Made by a program: the position numbers and the translations under genes. A stretch of 35,692 nucleotides of DNA from Myxococcales bacterium (lineage in GTDB: Bacteria; Myxococcota_A; Polyangia; Fen-1088), in NCBI GenBank assembly GCA_003142855.1, contig PLNW01000023.1, positions 1 to 35,692 of the forward strand, read 5' to 3'. Under the pieces are notes generated by a model that saw nothing but the letters and a program-made list of their open reading frames with translations, had not been told where the DNA came from and searched no databases. Shown in pieces: positions 22,594 to 30,678 of this stretch (position 1 is the stretch's first letter; each line of letters starts with the position of its first letter).

Positions 22594-23357
22594 GTTGATG
22601 GTAGCATTCGCCGCGCTTGACCAAGATTCTCTGCATAGTCGGCGCCCGGCCCAACTTCATGAAGGTGGCTCCTCTGATGCGCGCCTTTGCCACGCGTCAG
22701 TCGATCGAGGCGCGCATCGTGCATACCGGTCAGCACTACGACGACAAGCTGTCGAAGATCTTCTTCGACGAGCTTGGGATCCCGCGGCCCGACGTCGAGT
22801 TGGAAGTGGGCTCCGGGACGCTGGCCGTGCAGACCGCGGAGGTGATGCGGCGTTTTGAGCCGGTGTTGGTCGCAGAGCAGCCACACGCGGTCCTGGTCGT
22901 GGGCGACGTCAATTCGACCATCGCCTGCTCGCTGGTGACCGCCCGTTTTCACCGCAACACGAGCTTCCGTTGGATTCACGGCGTCCGCACGCGCCCGGTG
23001 GTCATTCACGTCGAGGCGGGGCTGCGTAGCTTCGACGACGACATGCCGGAGGAGATCAACCGCAGGCTCACCGATGCCGCCAGCGACGTCCTGTTCGTCT
23101 CCGAGGCGAGTGGAATGAAGAACTTGGCCAAGGAAGGTGTTCCCGCCGAGCGCTGTTTTTTCGTGGGCAACGTCATGATCGATACCCTGATGGCGGCGCG
23201 GGAACGGGCGATGCAATCGAGCGTGATCGAAAGCCTCGGCCTTGCCGGGCGGGCGTATGGGCTTCTGACCCTGCATCGCCCGTCCAACGTCGACGATCCC
23301 GTGGTGCTGCAAGCGCTGCTGGATACGCTGGACGAGATCGCGCGCGACCTGCCGCTG
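22594..23357 (+). pseudogene. wecB: Truncated second copy of UDP-GlcNAc 2-epimerase gene
   Basis: From a TTG at 22617 the frame reads the same protein as the intact gene at 29329-30486 for about 245 residues, including GARPNFMKVAPLMRAFA, VGDVNSTIACS and GLRSFDDDMPEEINR, and then breaks off after ARDLPL at about 23357. The frame continues to 23660 with unrelated residues. Lost are the HPRT and DSGGVQEE parts of the active site, so the product cannot be functional. Similarity includes the leader GTTGATGGTA at 22594, but a one-base length change there takes the upstream ATG out of frame. Both copies share the same unusual insertion (RNTSFRW near residue 121), which shows recent common ancestry. 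The copies lie in opposite orientation. Confidence 0.85.
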
Positions 23358-23473
23358 CCAGCCGTGCCACAGGCGCCAACCGCCACCAGCACTAAACCAA
23401 GAGCCAGCGCCTTGCCCGCTCGTAGTGCCCCCTTCGCGACAATGACAGATGAGCAATTGTGTGCCGTTCTCAT
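23358..23473 (-). pseudogene. 5' fragment of a lipoprotein gene
   Basis: On the minus strand an ATG at 23473 follows AGGAGGAAGGACGACTC, a strong Shine-Dalgarno. It encodes a lipoprotein signal peptide: basic start, hydrophobic LALGLVLVAVGA and lipobox Cys at about residue 35 (VGACG). After about 39 residues it runs into the antisense of the truncated epimerase copy, so the mature protein is gone. The junction near 23357 is shared by both broken genes. The original lipoprotein cannot be identified; a polysaccharide export lipoprotein would fit the locus, but this is a guess. Confidence 0.65.
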
Positions 23474-23530
23474 GAGTCGTCCTTCCTCCTTGGCCACGCG
23501 GCCACTCAGGCTACCCTCGCATGGGCTGTG

Positions 23531-23572
23531 GCTTGACACAAGATTGGGTTTCGGACAAGTAATGTGTCAAGC
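23531..23572. promoter_or_regulatory. 10-bp inverted repeat upstream of the lipoprotein start
   Basis: GCTTGACACA (23531-23540) and TGTGTCAAGC (23563-23572) are exact reverse complements 22 bases apart. Each arm carries TTGACA, a perfect -35 hexamer, pointing inward. Neither has a good -10 at 17 bases. It may be an operator for a dimeric regulator, about 60 bases before the lipoprotein ribosome site. Confidence 0.5.
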
Positions 23573-23877
23573 GGAGCGCAAGGGTGATGTAGCACGAAGG
23601 CAGACTCATCGAAGCGGAGAGTGGATATCGATGGCTCTTCCCGTGCGATCCGCGCGCTAGGCGCTCAAAAAGGGCGATCAGATGGGGAAGAAAGCCGCTC
23701 CTCTCGTTCTCTCGCAGCCGAGGCCAACTCCTCCCTCGCTCGGAGGCCAGCCCACCCCCCTTGGGGCTCATGGTAGGCTTGCCGCCGTGAGTGAGAACAC
23801 CAACATAGGCTCTCTCTTGAGGTGTCCAGAAGTCGGGGTCGACGGGTCTGACAGGGCAACTTTCCGAGCGCGCCAGA
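23573..23877. other. Non-coding debris between promoter-like repeat and recombinase fragment
   Basis: Open frames on both strands cross this stretch, but none shows a family motif or ribosome site. It is flanked by gene fragments on both sides, so it is most likely leftover DNA from earlier insertions. Confidence 0.4.
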
Positions 23878-24159
23878 TTGATTTTTGGAAGGTCGAAGAA
23901 CTGCTCCTCGCTCGTGGGCCGATTGATCACGCCGCATTCGCTTCGCCACACCGCCGCGATGGATCTCCTGCGGCGAGGAGTCGACCTTACGGTGATTGCG
24001 CTCTGGCTTGGCCACGAATCGATAGAGACGACGCAGATCTACCTCCACGCCGACATGCGGCTGAAGGAACGCGCCCTCGGTCACGCCGATCCATCCGGCG
24101 ACACACCAGCACGGTTCCGGCCCTCGGACGGTCTGCTCGCCTTCCTCCAGAGTCTGTGA
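23878..24159 (+). pseudogene. C-terminal fragment of a tyrosine recombinase
   Basis: About 93 residues with PHSLRHTAAMDLLRRGVDL, then LWLGHESIETTQIYLHAD. These hold the HxLRH box, the LGH His and the IYLH catalytic Tyr of phage-integrase-type recombinases. The N-terminal DNA-binding domain and the first catalytic Arg are missing, so the enzyme is inactive. It resembles the integrases often encoded in tandem by mobile elements. It lies in a cluster of broken genes at 22.6-24.9 kb. Confidence 0.8.
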
Positions 24160-24256
24160 CTATGCCGACACTGACATCGCCCAGAATCAGGGATCTCACG
24201 AGATTCGAGGCACGCGGGAACCCGACACGGCATCGTCCGGGACGCGGCATAGTTTG

Positions 24257-24456
24257 GTGGAACGCCAAATTCGCCCGCCGGTCGTGGGCCGTAAGAATCA
24301 CTACGGGAGCAAGTCGAAGTGGGCACCGAGGTGGCGGCGCTCTTCTACTCGCTGATCGAGACGGCCCAGCTACGAGGGGAGGATCCTGCCGCGTATTTGC
24401 AACGAGCCGCCATTTCCACGCCTGGCACGGTCACGCTGCCCACGGCGGCTGAGTAG
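24257..24456 (+). pseudogene. tnpC: IS66 transposase (TnpC) C-terminal remnant, frameshifted
   Basis: The first frame reads VERQIRPPVVGRKNHYGSKSK, quoted here as VERQIRPPVVGRK plus NHYGSKSK. A one-base shift then gives GTEVAALFYSLIETAQLRG and a stop at 24454. Both are the conserved end of IS66 transposases. The catalytic core is absent. The remnant is on the plus strand and is distant from the IS66 accessory gene at the left edge, so two separate IS66 insertions are likely. Confidence 0.75.
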
Positions 24457-24554
24457 ACGGCGAGCGGCGCCCGGCGGTAGTCGCCCAGGGGGACGGGGCC
24501 GGGCGAGGTTTTACGTTCTTTGGCGGCGGGTTTCACAAGAGTGAGAACTCGAGG

Positions 24555-24929
24555 GTGGAGGGGAAGCAGATGGACGCCAAGGTCCGCTTGTACTTCCAGG
24601 ATGAAAACGGAATGTACTCAGGCCTCTCAACTCTGATGGTGGAATACTTGGAGAAGAACATTCATTTGTGCGCGGAATACGGGGTGGACCTCACCCTGTA
24701 CAATGCCCCGCTGCACGCCAGCTTCAAGTCCCGGATTCCAGGACAAGTCATCATCGACTTCGCCAAGGTCAAAGACGATCTGCTGGCCAGATTCCCCAAG
24801 GTCCACTATGTTGACCATGTCGACGAAAGCTTGCCAAACGAGAGTTTCGGGGATGGAGACCATGTCAACAGGCCGGGAGCCAAGGTGGTGACCGGGCAGC
24901 TGGCGCGTCTCGTGCAGCTGTCGCACTGA
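24555..24929 (+). pseudogene. C-terminal fragment of an SGNH/GDSL-hydrolase-like protein
   Basis: The frame gives 124 residues. It reads MVEYLEKNIHLCAEYGVDLT, LYNAPLHASFKSRIPGQVI, then FGDGDHVNRPGAKVVTGQLA. The D-x-x-H-x-N arrangement near the end (DGDHVN) resembles the catalytic Asp/His block of SGNH hydrolase-like proteins, some of which act in glycan O-acetylation. The N-terminal part with the Ser block is absent, and the open frame begins directly after the IS66 remnant, so an insertion probably removed the 5' part. It converges with the SDR gene, ending 5 bases from it. The family call is moderate. Confidence 0.5.
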
Positions 24930-24933
24930 GGGC

Positions 24934-25947
24934 TCAGGTCGACGCGCGCAACCAGGCAAACGTCCGCTGCAGGCCATCCGCAGTCGGAATCGCTTGCTTC
25001 CATCCCAGTCGTTTCAGTTTGCTGTTGTCGAAGCGATTGCCACCCCAGGTGGTCGCGCTCTTGTAGGGCGTGAAGATCGCCGGCAGCTGGCCCTTTGACC
25101 ACGCATGGTATCGATCGAGAACGCGCGACAGGACTGCCAACGCGGGATAGGGAACGCGAAGGCGGCGGATCGCCTTTACCTCGCGTCGATAGGCATCCAA
25201 GTACTCGGCGCACGTAGGCAGATCATCGTCATGAACGTTGTAGACCTGCCCGGCCGCCTCCGGCGCTTGCCCCGCCAAGGCAATTGCATCCGAGCTATTG
25301 TCGACAAACGACAGTGGCAAGAGGTTCTTGCCGCCCAAGTGCAAGAACACACCGAAGAGGTTCAGGCCGACACGGGAAGAGAATGCATTCCCACCGGGTC
25401 CGTAGATGACCCCGGGCCGAAGGATCACCAGTTCGAAGCCATTCTTGGCGGCATATTCGCTGAACAACGCCTCCTGTCGCAGCTTCACGTAGCCGTACAG
25501 ATCTCGCTTTTCGGGATGGGTTTCCAGGGGAGTCTGCTCGTCGACCACGGCCCCCCGCCCCAACTCGGCCACGCCGTACACACTGAACGAGCTGACCAAG
25601 ACCACGCGCATGGGCTTGCGCGTTCCGATCGCCTCCAGCAGGTACTTGGACCCCACCACGGTATTGAGGAACATGTCGGCGGGAGCGCCCCGCATCGACG
25701 CCGCCAGGTGATACACCACATCGACACCATCGACGGCACGCGCGGCGTCTTTTGCCGCAATCAAATTGGCCTCGACAAACTCGACTTGGGCGTCCGGGTA
25801 CTTAGCCGCAGCCGCCAACACGCGCTCACGTCGTGAGCCCGGCCGAACCGTGACGCGCAAATTGTGCTCCCCGTGCGCCAGCAGCCGCTCGACCAGTGAG
25901 CCGCCCAAGAATCCCGTTGCCCCAGTGACCAGTACCTTCTTCATCAT
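24934..25947 (-). CDS. NAD(P)-dependent sugar epimerase/dehydratase, extended SDR
   Basis: Encodes 337 residues. VLVTGATGFLGGSLVERLL gives the Rossmann GxxGxxG at about 9-15; VVLVSSFSVYG supplies the Ser/Thr strand, and Y151-x3-K155 (DLYGYVK) is the catalytic pair. RPGVIYGPGG and the C-terminal substrate-binding region follow. The family epimerises or dehydrates nucleotide sugars, or reduces keto-sugars; the product is not predictable. The ATG at 25947 overlaps the stop of the oxidoreductase gene (ATGA). It is the last gene of the operon that starts with the epimerase at 30.5 kb. Confidence 0.85.
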   Translation of the reverse strand: MMKKVLVTGATGFLGGSLVERLLAHGEHNLRVTVRPGSRRERVLAAAAKYPDAQVEFVEANLIAAKDAARAVDGVDVVYHLAASMRGAPADMFLNTVVGSKYLLEAIGTRKPMRVVLVSSFSVYGVAELGRGAVVDEQTPLETHPEKRDLYGYVKLRQEALFSEYAAKNGFELVILRPGVIYGPGGNAFSSRVGLNLFGVFLHLGGKNLLPLSFVDNSSDAIALAGQAPEAAGQVYNVHDDDLPTCAEYLDAYRREVKAIRRLRVPYPALAVLSRVLDRYHAWSKGQLPAIFTPYKSATTWGGNRFDNSKLKRLGWKQAIPTADGLQRTFAWLRAST

Positions 25948-27029
25948 CGCCCCCGCTCGGCGCCGATTCCCACAAAGATCCGATCCATCCACGAAGACAC
26001 CCGCAAAATGTCGCGCGTCGGAATCGGCAACGGCGCACCGTCCAGAATGGAATCGTAGAACATCGAAATCAACCGATTGAGTCCCGAGAAAAGATGAAAT
26101 TCCCCACGCGCGAATGCCATTCCATTTCGCCCACCCGCCCTCAGGAACTGCATCGCCTGGCCAAACGCAGGGGCCCAGCGCCCGATCGCCGAAGGCAAGG
26201 TTGCCCCCGGCTCCAAGGTGACCGTGCGGCTGACGTAGTCCACGTGCATGATGTTCTTCTCGCCGTACAGGCGCACAAAATGCGCGGCCGGTTTGACGTG
26301 TGAAGTGAAAGTCCCGTAGGCCGACGTTTCGCTGCCAACCATCGTAATCCGCAGTTCGTCCTGCATCTCGTCCCGAACGTCGCCGAATCGAACGGGGTGG
26401 CGACGCCAGGCATGGGCGTCGATCCGGGGCTCGTCATCCGGAATGAATTCGACCAGCTTGTTCAACAAGTGGTCCACGTTGTTGTGAAACAACTTACCGG
26501 GCAAAGCGTGGACCCAGTGTGTGGAATCACCCAGAATGGCCGAGCCAAATTGTCCCGCCAGGTTGTAGCCGAACCAGCTTTCCACGTGAACCACCTTGCC
26601 CAACACACCCGATTCGATTGCTGCACGCATTTCCAGCGCCGGGGGATCGAACAGGTACGTGTAACCAATCGTCATCTTGCGACCAGCAGTGGCCACAGCG
26701 TCAATCAACGCCTTGGCGTCACCGTGGTTCAGTGCGAGTGGTTTCTCGACGTAGATGTGGCATCCCGCATCGAGAGCCAGGCGCGACAAGGGCAGATGCG
26801 ATTGGGGCGGGGTCGTGATATGAACCACGTCGGGACGCTCGCGATCCAGCATCCGCTCATACGAATCGTAGTACGCGGGGATGCGATAGCGCGTGGCTAT
26901 CTGCTCGGCCATCAGGATTTCTCGATCGCAAACCGCAACTACATGCGCCCTGGTCGGGAGCTTCTGAATCTCCTCCACATGCCCGTCGGCGATCTTTCCG
27001 CAACCGACCAACGCAATCTTGAGAGTCAT
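25944..27029 (-). CDS. Gfo/Idh/MocA family oxidoreductase
   Basis: Encodes about 361 residues from an ATG with AAGGA eight bases upstream; an ATG 21 bases earlier is less likely. KIALVGCGKIADGHVEEI gives the NAD-binding loop (9-14), ITTPPQSHLPL follows, and HIYVEKPLAL (EKP at 95-97) is the family hallmark with the catalytic Lys. The C-terminal half is the alpha/beta substrate domain. Members oxidise or reduce a sugar carbon, often C3 of a nucleotide sugar on the way to amino sugars, but no aminotransferase gene is seen here. It is flanked by a glycosyltransferase and an SDR gene in the same operon. Confidence 0.87.
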   Translation of the reverse strand: MTLKIALVGCGKIADGHVEEIQKLPTRAHVVAVCDREILMAEQIATRYRIPAYYDSYERMLDRERPDVVHITTPPQSHLPLSRLALDAGCHIYVEKPLALNHGDAKALIDAVATAGRKMTIGYTYLFDPPALEMRAAIESGVLGKVVHVESWFGYNLAGQFGSAILGDSTHWVHALPGKLFHNNVDHLLNKLVEFIPDDEPRIDAHAWRRHPVRFGDVRDEMQDELRITMVGSETSAYGTFTSHVKPAAHFVRLYGEKNIMHVDYVSRTVTLEPGATLPSAIGRWAPAFGQAMQFLRAGGRNGMAFARGEFHLFSGLNRLISMFYDSILDGAPLPIPTRDILRVSSWMDRIFVGIGAERGR

Positions 27030-27089
27030 AGCGCGTTCCTTCTTCCACATTCAGCGGATCGAATCCAGCCCTTAGTTGCTGCGGCGCAA

Positions 27090-28277
27090 TCAAGTGGTTT
27101 TGAGAGCAAGCCCCTTCTTGATCCTCACGCGCATGACGTGGTCACCAAGCTCGGCCACCTTCTGTTCCCAGGACTCTCGTTGCATCGTTTGCGAGCGAAG
27201 CTGACGCGCCCTGATCGTATCGCTCTCCACGGCCTGGTCCAAGGCGCGCAGGAATTGGTCGTGATTCGCGGCGACGAAGCAGTCTCTGTCGTCGGCGTAG
27301 CTGCGAACCTCCGGGATGTCGGAGGAGACCACCGGGAGGCCGGCGCTGAGATACTCGCGCAGCTTGATGGGATTGACGTTGAGCGTGAGCTCGTTGAGCA
27401 CGAAGGGAATCACCCCCACGGTGAACGCCTTGAGATAACGGGGCAGCTCGGCGTAGGGCTTGCGACCAAGCAGATGGATGTTGTCGTGCCGCTTGAGAGA
27501 CGAGACATCGACGTTCGACTTGCCAATGAGTACGATCTGCCAGCCTGGCCTCTGCCCAGCGATCGCATCGATGAGTGCCAGATCGATCCAGCTTTCGATG
27601 AGGCCGACGAACCCGATGACCGGTCCAGCCGGCAACGCGGCCATCTCGGGCGCCGGTGAAGTGGATTCCGCGAGAGCTGCGGAGAAGTGAGCATGGTCGA
27701 CGCCATGCGAGGCGAGATGGGTTTCGGGGTTAAACTGCTTCTTGCTCTCGACCAGCGTGCGCGCGGTGGCGAACACGAGATCCGCGCGTTCGCACATCTC
27801 GCGGTCCATGGCCGCCATCTTCTGCCCGTCGAGGTGCGCAAGCTGCGAATACTCGTCGGTAACGTAGTAGACGAGCAACTCCTCGCCGAGCCTACCAACA
27901 TAGCGGACTGCCGATGGCAAGAAGCTCCAGAGTTGAAACGGGCTCATGCGCCGCTGGGTGCGCAGCACCCCGACGCTGGCCTTGAGGATGACCTGGTTCA
28001 GTCGTGCCGCCCATGCGCTGTGTGGAAACGGAAGCACCACGGGCGTGAAGACGCTCAGCCCAGGGCTCACCTCGTCCGCACCGCGCATGAATGCCTTGAG
28101 CTTGCGGCCAATCTTGCGCACATCCGAGCCCCTCGTGAATGTGGGGGTTCGGGTCGTGATCGAGTTGAGCCACAGCACTTTGTTGCACTCGGCGAGCAGA
28201 CGCATGACGTGGTTGTTGCTCGTCGGATCCTCACTCCAGTCCTTGGCGAAGCAGACGATGTTCTGGCGGGTCATCAT
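27090..28277 (-). CDS. Glycosyltransferase, GT-B fold (TuaH-like)
   Basis: About 395 residues from an ATG that overlaps the preceding deacetylase stop (ATGA; a second ATG follows at once). The start QNIVCFAKDWSEDPTSNNHV and then LWSFLPSAVRYVGRLGEELL, YYVTDEYSQLAHLDG, ASHGVDHAHF, and VNPIKLREYLSAGLPVVSSD resemble family 1/4 glycosyltransferases such as TuaH-like proteins; the last segment is the nucleotide-sugar site with its acidic residue. The open frame extends upstream to 28814 but that part is antisense-like shadow over the deacetylase gene. The role is sugar transfer in the second operon. Confidence 0.82.
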   Translation of the reverse strand: MMTRQNIVCFAKDWSEDPTSNNHVMRLLAECNKVLWLNSITTRTPTFTRGSDVRKIGRKLKAFMRGADEVSPGLSVFTPVVLPFPHSAWAARLNQVILKASVGVLRTQRRMSPFQLWSFLPSAVRYVGRLGEELLVYYVTDEYSQLAHLDGQKMAAMDREMCERADLVFATARTLVESKKQFNPETHLASHGVDHAHFSAALAESTSPAPEMAALPAGPVIGFVGLIESWIDLALIDAIAGQRPGWQIVLIGKSNVDVSSLKRHDNIHLLGRKPYAELPRYLKAFTVGVIPFVLNELTLNVNPIKLREYLSAGLPVVSSDIPEVRSYADDRDCFVAANHDQFLRALDQAVESDTIRARQLRSQTMQRESWEQKVAELGDHVMRVRIKKGLALKTT

Positions 28278-29332
28278 ACGATTGTCGTCTTCGTTCGGTC
28301 GCGAACAAGGTTGAGTCCCACGGGCAGGCTGGCTTCTAGCCGCTTGAGGGCCTGCTCGGCCAGCCGCTCCATCCGCAGAACCCGCCGACCAGCGAGGGAC
28401 TCCGGGGCGACCGCAGGCAGGGCGAAATCCTGCGAGGCTGGCGCGAGCCTGGCGGCCAATGCACCGACGGTCTCCACTTCGAAGTCGTCCCGGTGCTCGG
28501 CCAAGTACCGGCACAACCCACACAGACGCCAGCGGTTGACGTTGTTGGGCCGGCCGCGACGTTCGGGGATGGAATCGATGTAGAAGAACTCGAATGGGTG
28601 GGCCACGATGGTGACCTCCCTCATGTGCAAACGGCGTGCTTCGACGAGCGCGTGCCGCATCTCCAGCAGCGAGATGGCGGTGATCTGCAGATGGCGAGTT
28701 CCACCGTGGGACTCCGCGAAGGTGGTGATGGGAAGCTCCCAAACGCCACCTTCCCCAGCAAACAGGCCCGGGGCCGCCCCCGCGTACTTGATCTTGCAGC
28801 GATGGAGGAAACACGGGTTGTAGTTGCTGCTCACGCGCAAACCAACCTTGCCCATCGCCCGCCAGGTGCGATTGTCAGCGCCGAAATGGCCGGCGCGAAA
28901 ACCCACCACCTCGCCGCGCGGAATTCCACACGCGACCAGGACTTCGATCCCCTCTCGCAGCAGCGTCACCTGCGCTTCCTCGTCGTAGTCGGCCATCTGA
29001 TCCGACTCACCCTCTCGTCCTGCGCCTTGGATGGGATGCGCATGGAGTTGCACGTCGTGCCCGCGGCTCTTGATCTCGCGGCAGATCTCAGCAAGCCCCT
29101 CGCGGCCGAACACCTGCGATCCGAACGTCTCGACGAAGAAGGTCCCCGCGAGTCCCGCGGCTTCAAGCTCGCCCAGGACGAATCTGAGACCCAGCTCCGT
29201 CCGGCTGTTGGCGAACCGCCCCCACACGCGCGGCTCGTAGCCCTGGGGCGGCCAAGCGACGCCGCGGATGGTTCGTGCCTCGGCACCTTCGACATCGAAG
29301 GTGAGATAGACCCGAGTCCGTTCGCTCGTCAT
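28274..29332 (-). CDS. Polysaccharide deacetylase-family protein
   Basis: Encodes 352 residues from the ATG at 29332, which overlaps the epimerase stop as ATGA. TFDVEG at 11-16 replaces the usual TFDDG, and QLHAHP (HAHP at 97-100) supplies the metal-binding His residues; FRAGHFGAD follows. This variant is seen in CE4-like proteins where the first metal Asp is kept and the second position is changed to Val-Glu. It may deacetylate a sugar precursor, but with the altered motif activity is less certain. No signal peptide. It sits between the epimerase and a glycosyltransferase. Confidence 0.78.
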   Translation of the reverse strand: MTSERTRVYLTFDVEGAEARTIRGVAWPPQGYEPRVWGRFANSRTELGLRFVLGELEAAGLAGTFFVETFGSQVFGREGLAEICREIKSRGHDVQLHAHPIQGAGREGESDQMADYDEEAQVTLLREGIEVLVACGIPRGEVVGFRAGHFGADNRTWRAMGKVGLRVSSNYNPCFLHRCKIKYAGAAPGLFAGEGGVWELPITTFAESHGGTRHLQITAISLLEMRHALVEARRLHMREVTIVAHPFEFFYIDSIPERRGRPNNVNRWRLCGLCRYLAEHRDDFEVETVGALAARLAPASQDFALPAVAPESLAGRRVLRMERLAEQALKRLEASLPVGLNLVRDRTKTTIV

Positions 29333-30486
29333 GGGGTCACAAACAGATTGACAAGAACTTCCGCAACGCGCTCGGCCGCGCGTCCGTCCCAAAGCGGCGG
29401 GACCTTCGCAGGCCCGGCGTTCTGCTGGAGAGTGGCGAAGGCCTGCAAGATGGACGCGCGCTGTGTGCCGGCCAGGCGGTTGGTCCCATCGGTGATGGTC
29501 GCCGGTCGCTCGGTGTTGTCGCGCAGAGTGAGGCAGGGAACGCCCAGCACGGTCGTCTCCTCCTGCACCCCGCCCGAGTCGGTCAGCACCAGCTTCGCCT
29601 TGGCCATGAGCTTGAGGAAGTCCAGGTAGCCGAGCGGCTCGGTGAGTATCAGGCGCGCCGGGTCCGGCTTGATCCCGGACTGATCGAGACGAGCGCGAGT
29701 CCGCGGGTGCACGGGGAACACCAGCGGCATATCGCGCGCGATCTGGTCCAGCGTATCCAGCAGCGCCCGCAGCACGGCCGGATCGTCGACATTGGACGGA
29801 CGGTGCAGGGTCAGAAGACCGTAGGGCCGCCCGCCAAGACCGAGGCTTTCGATCACACCTGACTGCATCGCCCGTTCCCGCGCCGCCATCAGGGTATCGA
29901 TCATGACGTTGCCCACGAAGAAACAGCGGTCGGCGGGAACACCTTCCTTGGCCAGGTTCTTCATTCCACTCGCCTCGGAGACGAACAGGACGTCGCTGGC
30001 GGCATCGGTGAGCTTGCGGTTGATCTCCTCCGGCATATCGTCGTCAAAACTGCGCAGGCCCGCCTCGACGTGAATCACCACCGGGCGCGTACGGACGCCG
30101 TGAACCCAACGGAAGCTCGTGTTCCGGTGAAAACGGGCGGTCACCAGCGAGCAGGCGATGGTCGAATTGACGTCGCCCACGACCAGGACCGCGTGCGGCT
30201 GCTCTGCGATCAACACCGGCTCAAAGCGCCGCATCACCTCCGCGGTCTGCACGGCCAGCGTCCCGGATCCCACCTCCAGCTCGACGTCGGGCCGCGGAAT
30301 CCCGAGCTCGTCGAAGAAGATCTTCGATAACTTCTCGTCGTAGTGCTGACCGGTATGAACGATGCGCGCCTCGATCGACTGACGCGCAGCAAACGCACGC
30401 ATGAGGGGAGCGACCTTCATGAAATTGGGCCGGGCGCCCACTATGCAAAAAATCTTGGTCAAGTGCGTGAAATTTACCATCAACAT
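29329..30486 (-). CDS. wecB: UDP-N-acetylglucosamine 2-epimerase, non-hydrolysing
   Basis: Encodes 385 residues. IVGARPNFMKVAPL at about 15-28, HTGQHYD, VGDVNST (103-109), HVEAGLRSFDDDMPEEINR (139-157), HPRTRARL (260-267) and LTDSGGVQEE (301-310) are the WecB/MnaA motifs. The enzyme converts UDP-GlcNAc to UDP-ManNAc. A stretch RNTSFRWVHGVRTRP near 121-135 looks like an insertion relative to the usual family sequence and is shared with the truncated copy at 22.6 kb. The ATG at 30486 has no strong ribosome site; an ATG two codons later and a TTG at residue 9 are alternatives. First gene of the minus-strand operon, with the dehydrogenase at 18.6 kb likely supplying the next step. Confidence 0.9.
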   Translation of the reverse strand: MLMVNFTHLTKIFCIVGARPNFMKVAPLMRAFAARQSIEARIVHTGQHYDEKLSKIFFDELGIPRPDVELEVGSGTLAVQTAEVMRRFEPVLIAEQPHAVLVVGDVNSTIACSLVTARFHRNTSFRWVHGVRTRPVVIHVEAGLRSFDDDMPEEINRKLTDAASDVLFVSEASGMKNLAKEGVPADRCFFVGNVMIDTLMAARERAMQSGVIESLGLGGRPYGLLTLHRPSNVDDPAVLRALLDTLDQIARDMPLVFPVHPRTRARLDQSGIKPDPARLILTEPLGYLDFLKLMAKAKLVLTDSGGVQEETTVLGVPCLTLRDNTERPATITDGTNRLAGTQRASILQAFATLQQNAGPAKVPPLWDGRAAERVAEVLVNLFVTP

Positions 30487-30512
30487 CCCAAGAATTCGAT
30501 CATGATTTTGGG
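30487..30512. repeat. Small hairpin just before the epimerase start
   Basis: CCCAAGAAT (30487-30495) pairs with ATTTTGGG (30505-30512) apart from one bulged G. It touches the minus-strand ATG at 30486, so in RNA it would sit in the leader. The rest of the 192-bp gap to the radical SAM gene shows no clear promoter by eye. Confidence 0.4.
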
Positions 30513-30678
30513 TTGGATGCTCCTCGCAGGGCGGTCTTGCCTAGGCTCGTCCTAGGGGCTTTGCTCCGGGAGGTGACCTACCGCCCACCCCATCGCAAGA
30601 AACCCGTCGCAAGACGCGGTTGCATCGCCGGCTGGTTCTTGTCATCGTGCAACTCAAAGGCGGCGTCTTGCCGGCGGT

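Noticed and set aside
26397..27659. A 420-codon plus-strand frame opposite the oxidoreductase and glycosyltransferase.
   Set aside because: It crosses two real genes on the other strand and shows no recognisable domain.
28278..28814. Long upstream extension of the glycosyltransferase frame on the minus strand.
   Set aside because: It overlaps the deacetylase gene in another frame, is composition-biased, and the real start overlaps that gene's stop by ATGA.
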